DNA of 64,000 bases from Vibrio mytili (lineage in GTDB: Bacteria; Pseudomonadota; Gammaproteobacteria; Enterobacterales; Vibrionaceae). The stretch spans positions 1 to 64,000 of the forward strand of contig NZ_JXOK01000062.1 of the NCBI RefSeq assembly GCF_000830505.1, read 5' to 3'. The position numbers and the translations under genes are program-made. Shown piece by piece: positions 58,834-64,000 of this stretch. The notes below the pieces were generated by a model. The model was not told the origin of the DNA. It searched no databases and worked only from the letters and a program-made list of their open reading frames with translations. Every line of letters starts with the position of its first letter. Positions within the stretch are counted from its first letter, which is position 1.

Positions 58834-59033
58834 TGGGTACCGATATCTGAGGCACTCCGTCATACTTGTAAACAAAATCGCGGCGTGCCAGTTTTTATTA
58901 ATACTAAAGTTTAATCAATCAAAAATGCAGTGTCACATTACCACCCTCATTTTGTGGCTCTTGTTCCTATACGGATAGGAAGTATGACTAAGTACGCCTA
59001 ACTGAACGAAACAGCTTAGGTTATTTGGGCATT
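58834..59033. other. Gap between the diguanylate cyclase and the ABC operon end
   Basis: About 200 bases that should contain the diguanylate cyclase promoter; no gene or repeat recognised. Confidence 0.4.
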
Positions 59034-59080
59034 AAAAAACCCCCTTATCATCCGTAAATTCACTACGGTTAATAAGGAGG
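59034..59080 (-). terminator. Terminator of the ABC importer operon
   Basis: CCTTAT..CCGTA / TACGG..ATAAGG interrupted stem, followed on the minus strand by GGGGGTTTTTT; 35 bp past the ATPase stop. Confidence 0.88.
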
Positions 59081-59114
59081 AGATTATTTCCATCGACCTT
59101 AGAGTCAGTCAAAC

Positions 59115-59909
59115 TTAATTAAGTAATAAGCTATCGTCAGCGAGCTCCTCACCTCTTACTTTAGAGAACATCTCCAACAAGTCAGGGACGTCCATACTGG
59201 CTCGTTGCTCACCCGCGACATCCAGAACGATTTCTCCTTGATGCAACATGACGGTTCTATCACCACAAGCCAATGCATCTTTCATGGAGTGAGTCACCAT
59301 CATCACGGTAAGATCAAACTCACTCACAATGCGTTTGGTGAGATCAATAACGAACGCAGCCATTCGTGGATCCAGCGCTGCGGTATGCTCATCAAGTAAC
59401 AACAGCTTGCTGTCTGACAGTGTTGCCATGACCAGACTTACCGCCTGTCTTTGCCCACCAGATAGCAAACCAATACTATCACCTAATCGGTCTTCTAGCC
59501 CCAGTCCAAGAATGCTGATACGTTCTTGGAATATTTTACGTCGCTTAGCTGACAACGCTAAGCCCCAGCTACGTGTTTTGCCACGCATATATGCCAAGGC
59601 CATGTTTTCTTCTATCGTCAATTCTCCACATGTGCCTGCCAGTGGATCTTGAAACACTCTGGCACATTGTGTCGCTCGTTGGGCAACGGTTTGTTTGGTT
59701 ACATCCTTTCCATCAATAACCACTTGACCACCAATCATTGGCGTTTCGCCTGTTACCGCACCCAATAACGTTGACTTGCCTGCGCCATTGGAACCGATAA
59801 CGGTTAAAAACTGATGTTGAGGAACCTCAAGAGACACACCTCGTAACGCACGGTTTTCTAATATGGTGCCAGGGTTGAACGTCACTTGAATATTGTTAAG
59901 TTCAATCAT
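59115..59909 (-). CDS. ABC importer ATPase (with 59906-60841 permease)
   Basis: 264-residue ATP-binding subunit. Walker A VIGSNGAGKSTLLG (~37), Q-loop CARVFQDPLAG, signature LLSGGQRQAVSL (~147), Walker B KLLLLDEHTAALD (~166), H-loop MMVTHSMKD. Its ATG overlaps the permease stop by 4 bp (ATGA). Part of an ABC_sub_bind-type importer; substrate not proven. Confidence 0.94.
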   Translation of the reverse strand: MIELNNIQVTFNPGTILENRALRGVSLEVPQHQFLTVIGSNGAGKSTLLGAVTGETPMIGGQVVIDGKDVTKQTVAQRATQCARVFQDPLAGTCGELTIEENMALAYMRGKTRSWGLALSAKRRKIFQERISILGLGLEDRLGDSIGLLSGGQRQAVSLVMATLSDSKLLLLDEHTAALDPRMAAFVIDLTKRIVSEFDLTVMMVTHSMKDALACGDRTVMLHQGEIVLDVAGEQRASMDVPDLLEMFSKVRGEELADDSLLLN

Positions 59910-60841
59910 AATGTCTCCCCAGAGCCTTTTTTCGATGCTTGTTGTTTAGCATCTGTCACTCGCTGTTTCGCCTTCATATTCTTCTTAAGTTTTGGTGCGA
60001 TAAGCGCAACTGCGACTAATACTGCTGTTACGAGATTAAGGTCTGATGCTTGCAAACCAAACATTCCTGAACTCAAAGCAAAAGCGACGGCAAGACGGTA
60101 CAGCACAGAACCGATAATTACGGCTAAAACCGCCACCCAAATCTTACGACCTGGGATTAAAGTTTGACCTAAAATCACCGCTGCTAAACCAACAACAATG
60201 GTACCTACGCCTGATGTCACATCAGCAAAGCTGTTCGTTTGTGCAAACAAAGCGCCTGCAAACCCTACAAAACCGTTTGATAATGCAAGACCGAAATAGG
60301 TATAGAAGCCAGTGCTTGCACCTTGCGCAGACACCATTCGTGCATTTACACCCGTTGCTCTCAAGCCCAATCCAAAATCACTGTTTAAGAGACGAACAAT
60401 AAAAAACGCAGAGATTAGGACAAGCACACCAACAACTAATGGACGAATAAGCATGGGATCTCCCATGGATTCAAACGGAGTCAGAATGGTGTCTTCTCCC
60501 AACAACGCCATATTTGGCTTACCCATAATGCGAATATTGATAGAGAACGCCGCGATCATGGTCAAAATTGAAGCCAAAAGGTGCAAAATACCACAACGAA
60601 CGGCAAGAAATGCGGTGACCCACCCTGTCATACCACCAGCAATGATCGCCATCCCAGTGGCAATCCATGGGTTGATACCCGCGACGATTGCCGTGGCCGC
60701 GACAGCAGCGCCCATAGGGAAACTGCCATCCACACTAAGGTCGGGAAAATCAAGCACGCGAAACGTCAGGTAAACCCCCAACGCAACCAGACCATAAATC
60801 AAGCCAATCTCTAGCGCGCCAAAAAAAGCAAATGCAGACAT
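59906..60841 (-). CDS. ABC importer permease
   Basis: 311-residue membrane subunit from ATG 60841 (AAAGGAGT upstream). About eight hydrophobic segments; it belongs to the branched-chain amino acid/ribose-type permease group (LTFRVLDFPDLSVDGSFPMG, GVNARMVSAQGASTGFYTYF, SNGFVGFAGALFAQTNSFAD). The C-terminus is lysine-rich. Overlaps the ATPase gene. Confidence 0.93.
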   Translation of the reverse strand: MSAFAFFGALEIGLIYGLVALGVYLTFRVLDFPDLSVDGSFPMGAAVAATAIVAGINPWIATGMAIIAGGMTGWVTAFLAVRCGILHLLASILTMIAAFSINIRIMGKPNMALLGEDTILTPFESMGDPMLIRPLVVGVLVLISAFFIVRLLNSDFGLGLRATGVNARMVSAQGASTGFYTYFGLALSNGFVGFAGALFAQTNSFADVTSGVGTIVVGLAAVILGQTLIPGRKIWVAVLAVIIGSVLYRLAVAFALSSGMFGLQASDLNLVTAVLVAVALIAPKLKKNMKAKQRVTDAKQQASKKGSGETL

Positions 60842-60908
60842 AACTACTCCTTTCTGCATATTCAGGCCGGCAAAGCTCGACCTGAACTATATCCTTTAAA
60901 TATCGTTA

Positions 60909-61871
60909 TTATTTGCTAGTAACACGCTGTACGACTGAGTCTGGTAGTTTGATACCCAACTTATCCGCTGCGCTTTGGTTAATTACTAGATCAGAGCCTT
61001 TAGCGACTTTTACATCCAGTTTACCCGGTTCTTGTCCGTCAAGAATAGCAGCCACATAATCCGCAGTTTGCACACCAACTTGATAGTAATCGAAACCAAG
61101 GCCCACTATCGCTCCTTTCTCAACGTATGAAGTAGCACCGCCAAATACAGGAGTTTTAGCCTGATTTGCAGCGACGATCATGCCTTCAATGGCACTCGCG
61201 ACCGTGTTATCCGTTGGCGCGTAAATGATATCGGATTTCGCGGCAATGGCTTGAGTTGCAGACTGAACATCCGCACTTTTTAACGCGGTCGCTTCAACAA
61301 CCTCGATACCTTTTGCCTTTGCGCTTTCTTTTAGCAAATCAACCAAAGTAACCGCATTTGCTTCACCTGGGTTGTAAACAACACCAATACTTTTGACATT
61401 TGGCAGTACTTCTTTAATTAAATCAACATGCTGTGCCACTGGAGATAAATCAGATAAGCCCGTTACATTTTTACCCGGTTGCTCCATTGACGAGATGAGC
61501 TTCGCCCCGACAGGATCGGTAACCGCAGTAAATACTACGGGAATCGTTCTTGTCGCTGAGACCAAAGCCTGAGCGGAAGGCGTTGCGATACCGACTAGTA
61601 CATCCGGGTTTTCACCGACAAATTGACGGGCAATTTGTACTGCGATGGCAGGATTACCTTGTGCAGTTTTATAGTCAAACTCGAGATTCTTTCCCTCTTC
61701 ATAACCTTTTGCTTTTAGACCATCCAGCAAGCCCTGGCGAGTAGCATCCAGCGCTGGGTGTTCTACAATTTGCGATACAGCAACCGTCGCCGTTTTGGCA
61801 ATGACTCCGGTTGAAGAGAGAAGAGCGGTGGCAGATAGAATTGCGGTGGCAAGTAAACGTTTCGATTTCAT
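60909..61871 (-). CDS. ABC importer substrate-binding protein (ABC_sub_bind family)
   Basis: Periplasmic binding protein. 320 residues from ATG 61871 (MKSKRLLATAILSATALLSS, cleavage after VIAK or nearby); ATG 61874 is next to it, with AAGGAG upstream of both. Family segments: VAVSQIVEHPALDATRQGLL, NPAIAVQIARQFVGENPDVL, KSIGVVYNPGEANAVTLV, FGGATSYVEKGAIVGLGFDY. Known members bind aromatic amino acids (TrpX/TyrX-like); whether that applies here is inferred only from family membership. First gene of a three-gene operon. Confidence 0.92.
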   Translation of the reverse strand: MKSKRLLATAILSATALLSSTGVIAKTATVAVSQIVEHPALDATRQGLLDGLKAKGYEEGKNLEFDYKTAQGNPAIAVQIARQFVGENPDVLVGIATPSAQALVSATRTIPVVFTAVTDPVGAKLISSMEQPGKNVTGLSDLSPVAQHVDLIKEVLPNVKSIGVVYNPGEANAVTLVDLLKESAKAKGIEVVEATALKSADVQSATQAIAAKSDIIYAPTDNTVASAIEGMIVAANQAKTPVFGGATSYVEKGAIVGLGFDYYQVGVQTADYVAAILDGQEPGKLDVKVAKGSDLVINQSAADKLGIKLPDSVVQRVTSK

Positions 61872-62265
61872 CATAACTCCTTGATGTGTCTTCGTCCTTG
61901 TGTGAGCATTCAACGTCGATGCTCACTCATGCAAAAGTGAGAACAAAATGTTGTTGTGCTTAATAGAGACTGTCATGCACCTCTTGTGCATCATATTGTT
62001 ATTATTACTACTAAGTTACGGTAAAGAAAAGAAACATTTAACAGCAACACAACATTTGTGATCACGCAGGGGATGCAGGACAAGCAAAATTACACCAAAA
62101 ATGCCAGAGATACACTCGATGATGAAGATTCTTGAGACTGAAAAGTCAGTAAGTAAAAGAAATACAAATTATGAACGACTTGAGTCTAGGTAAAGATGGA
62201 GCAAATGACGCCCACTCCATCTTTAAAACAGAGGAATAAAGAGAGAAATCAACGATTGGAACCAG
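61872..62265. other. Intergenic region between ABC operon promoter and yfbV end
   Basis: 394 bases. The left part should hold the ABC operon promoter. The right part has the yfbV terminator hairpin. No gene recognised. Confidence 0.5.
62192..62226 (-). terminator. Terminator candidate after yfbV
   Basis: AAAGATGGAG / CTCCATCTTT perfect 10-bp stem with a 13-base loop, 41 bp past the yfbV stop. The T run on the minus strand is short. Confidence 0.65.
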
Positions 62266-62718
62266 CTAAAACCAACGCTCTAGAGACGATTTATCCAGTT
62301 GTCTAAAAGCGCGATTCAGTATCATCGCTAATTCTTTGTAGCGCGGTTTTGCTTTTACAGGTTCTAACGCAAACCCCGTTTCAACTATTTTTTGGTGTAG
62401 CTCTCGATACCACGTGGCAAGTGACGGTGGCAATTTGGTATTGGAGCGCGTACCTAACCACCAAATTCCTTGCAGAGGCAAACTTATCGCAAATAACGCG
62501 ACAACAATGGACTGCGGCAATGCATCGTAGTTGTTAAACGCCATTTGAGTGAGCACACTTATCGCAGCAACGGCTGGCATCACTTTAATACCGAAACGAG
62601 TGGCTTTAATAATGCGCTGTTCAGGAAATACGGCACCCAGTTCTTTGCGAACCGGCCAGATCTCCATGTAGTTCTGCCCATCTTTCAGGCTATGGATTAA
62701 TCCGACTTTATTACTCAT
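62266..62718 (-). CDS. yfbV: UPF0208 membrane protein YfbV
   Basis: 150 residues with two membrane segments ([20 protein letters not shown] region and [19 protein letters not shown]). The start [19 protein letters not shown] and the end [20 protein letters not shown] match YfbV. E. coli YfbV is linked to keeping the terminus macrodomain insulated. It is divergent from ackA, the conserved arrangement. Confidence 0.94.
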   Translation of the reverse strand: MSNKVGLIHSLKDGQNYMEIWPVRKELGAVFPEQRIIKATRFGIKVMPAVAAISVLTQMAFNNYDALPQSIVVALFAISLPLQGIWWLGTRSNTKLPPSLATWYRELHQKIVETGFALEPVKAKPRYKELAMILNRAFRQLDKSSLERWF

Positions 62719-62821
62719 TCGACTCTCTCACTAAAAAATAGTTGAACATTTCAACTGAAGGTGCAAAAAATTGATGAAAGTTAATATTAATTCAAATTTT
62801 TTTTGTTATCATACTTCATTA

Positions 62822-62940
62822 TCGCTATCCTTTGCGGACCCCTAATCTCATTGTTGCTGTTATTTACAATTTAAGCAACATGAGATGTCTATCGGCATGG
62901 ATTGCATCACAGTGGTGAGGGGCTCTCATCACTCTTTTTT
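62822..62940 (+). ncRNA. Candidate small RNA or ackA leader attenuator
   Basis: The region carries a strong hairpin, CTCAT-t-TGTTGCT-type arm 62847-62858 with AGCAACATGAG 62874-62884. It ends in an intrinsic terminator at 62911-62940. The 5' end is uncertain: a -10-like TATCAT is at 62807-62812, but the -35 is weak. The ackA ATG is 121 bp downstream. Either a ~120-nt RNA is made on its own, or the element terminates ackA transcripts conditionally. No known family was recognised. Confidence 0.5.
62911..62940 (+). terminator. Intrinsic terminator inside the ackA upstream region
   Basis: AGTGGTGAG / CTCATCACT, 9 bp with one G-T pair, loop GGGCT, then CTTTTTT. It points toward ackA, with no gene on that strand just upstream. 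Confidence 0.85.
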
Positions 62941-63061
62941 AGATGGACTTTGAATATTTTTTGACCAAGATTAGTACGCAGCCTCTCTGGTATCGTCTAT
63001 TCTTGTGATTGATTTTCATTCTTTTACTGATTTTTATCAGACGAATAACAGGTAGTCATAC

Positions 63062-64000
63062 ATGTCTAAGCTAGTTTTAGTTTTAAACTGCGGTAGTTCT
63101 TCACTTAAGTTCGCTATTGTCGATGCACAAAATGGCGACGAGTACCTTTCAGGTCTTGCTGAATGTCTACACCTTCCAGAAGCACGTATCAAGTGGAAAC
63201 TTGACGGCAAGCACGAAGCTCAACTGGGTGAAGGCGCTGCGCACGATGAAGCTCTGACGTTCATCGTTGAAACTATTCTTGCTTCTAAGCCAGAACTGGC
63301 AGAGCAACTGAAAGCCATCGGTCACCGTGTTGTACACGGCGGTGAGCAATTTACACATTCAATGCTGGTTGATGAAGCAACCGTTAAAGGAATTGAAGAA
63401 GCCGCTATTTTTGCTCCTCTGCACAACCCAGCTCACGTGATCGGTATTCGTGCAGCACAAAAAGCATTCCCGGCGCTGCAAAACGTTGTAGTATTCGACA
63501 CGGCATTCCATCAAACCATGCCACAAGAAGCGTACCTGTACGCTCTGCCATACAACCTTTACACTGAGCACGGTATCCGTCGCTACGGCGCACACGGTAC
63601 ATCTCATCGCTTCATCGCTCGTGAAACTGCTGAGCGTATGGGTAAACCAGCCAACGAACTGAACATCATCAACTGCCACCTGGGCAACGGTGCTTCAGTG
63701 TGTGCTATCAAAAACGGCGAATCTGTTGATATTTCAATGGGTCTGACTCCACTTGAAGGTCTGGTAATGGGCACTCGTTGTGGTGACTTGGACCCAGCAG
63801 TGATGTTCTTCCTGCACGACAAACTTGGCATGAGCGTAGAAGAGATCAATACCATGTTCACAAAACAATCGGGTCTGCTTGGCCTGACTGGTGTGACATC
63901 GGATTGTCGTTTTGTCGAAGACAACTACGGTGCAAAAGAAGAAGCAACTCGTGCGATGGACGTATTCTGTCACCGTTTGGCTAAATACGTAGCAGGTTAC
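63062..64000 (+). CDS. ackA: Acetate kinase, 5' part (runs off the right edge)
   Basis: Converts acetyl phosphate and ADP to acetate and ATP, the end of the overflow pathway. 313 residues are present of about 398, with no stop before base 64000. N-terminal phosphate-binding [18 protein letters not shown], then [62 protein letters not shown] and [20 protein letters not shown]. The frame is intact throughout. pta would be expected just beyond the window. Confidence 0.97.
   Translation, partial: MSKLVLVLNCGSSSLKFAIVDAQNGDEYLSGLAECLHLPEARIKWKLDGKHEAQLGEGAAHDEALTFIVETILASKPELAEQLKAIGHRVVHGGEQFTHSMLVDEATVKGIEEAAIFAPLHNPAHVIGIRAAQKAFPALQNVVVFDTAFHQTMPQEAYLYALPYNLYTEHGIRRYGAHGTSHRFIARETAERMGKPANELNIINCHLGNGASVCAIKNGESVDISMGLTPLEGLVMGTRCGDLDPAVMFFLHDKLGMSVEEINTMFTKQSGLLGLTGVTSDCRFVEDNYGAKEEATRAMDVFCHRLAKYVAGY

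Larger units (their letters stand above)
62719..63061. other. yfbV-ackA divergent region with a terminator-bearing ackA leader
   Basis: 343 bases holding both promoters. It contains a bulged 11-bp hairpin (62847-62884) and a full intrinsic terminator (62911-62940), both before ackA. A -35-like TTGACC at 62961 may drive ackA separately. Confidence 0.6.

Overview
The window looks like a stretch of a Vibrio (Vibrionaceae) main chromosome. Three things support this. Gene order follows the Vibrio/enterobacterial core: yceD-rpmF-plsX-fabH-fabD-fabG-acpP-fabF-pabC-mltG-tmk-holB-ycfH-ptsG, and fadR divergent from nhaB-dsbB. FadR is the long, about 279-residue form known from vibrios. The other proteins read like vibrio homologues of E. 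coli enzymes. The species cannot be fixed from this alone. I see no rRNA, tRNA, CRISPR array, insertion sequence, integron or prophage. The DNA is core chromosome with short accessory sequences between genes.

Layout. 1-5.4 kb: 3' end of alanine dehydrogenase, a Methyltransf_32-type methyltransferase, cysB, a membrane-anchored coiled-coil protein, miaE. 5.5-10.7 kb: a LexA-controlled mutagenesis cassette imuA-imuB-dnaE2. 10.8-15.1 kb: cheV, the glucose repressor mlc and pyruvate kinase pykA. 15.1-19.9 kb: a patatin-like phospholipase, a 30-residue YnhF-like membrane peptide, two small outer-membrane-type proteins, and a sodium-dependent amino acid transporter with its 31-residue MetS-like small subunit. 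20-24 kb: two glucose-family PTS EIIBC permeases (ptsG and a MalX-like paralogue coupled to an RDD protein). 24.4-36.9 kb: the fatty acid/ribosome/replication cluster. 37-42.5 kb: rne with a structured leader, and a SulP transporter. 42.6-50.4 kb: a low-molecular-weight phosphatase, cobO, an AsmA-like protein, udk, apbC/mrp, metG. 50.5-57.3 kb: an unknown membrane protein, fadR, nhaB, dsbB, a SEC-C protein, dusC. 57.4-64 kb: a diguanylate cyclase, a three-gene ABC importer, yfbV and the start of ackA.

Functional themes. Glucose control is concentrated here: Mlc, its likely target ptsG, a second EIIBC, pykA and ackA. Both PTS promoters carry the same 23-bp operator (TATATTT-N9-AAATATA), followed about 30 bp downstream by a similar bulged hairpin in the mRNA leader with a compensatory base-pair change. 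This shared leader is the most interesting regulatory structure I found. The ackA leader holds a strong hairpin and an intrinsic terminator 121 bp before the start codon, which may mark an attenuator or a small RNA.

Sequence quality warning. Eight genes carry frameshifts (methyltransferase, pykA, the sodium-dependent transporter, pabC, fabD, fabH, plsX, rne). Every one is a missing base, and each is repaired by lengthening a short run of identical bases (two runs in the transporter). Several are essential or near-essential in E. coli, and repaired lengths match the families. I therefore read them as sequencing or assembly undercalls, not real pseudogenes, and give full repaired spans.
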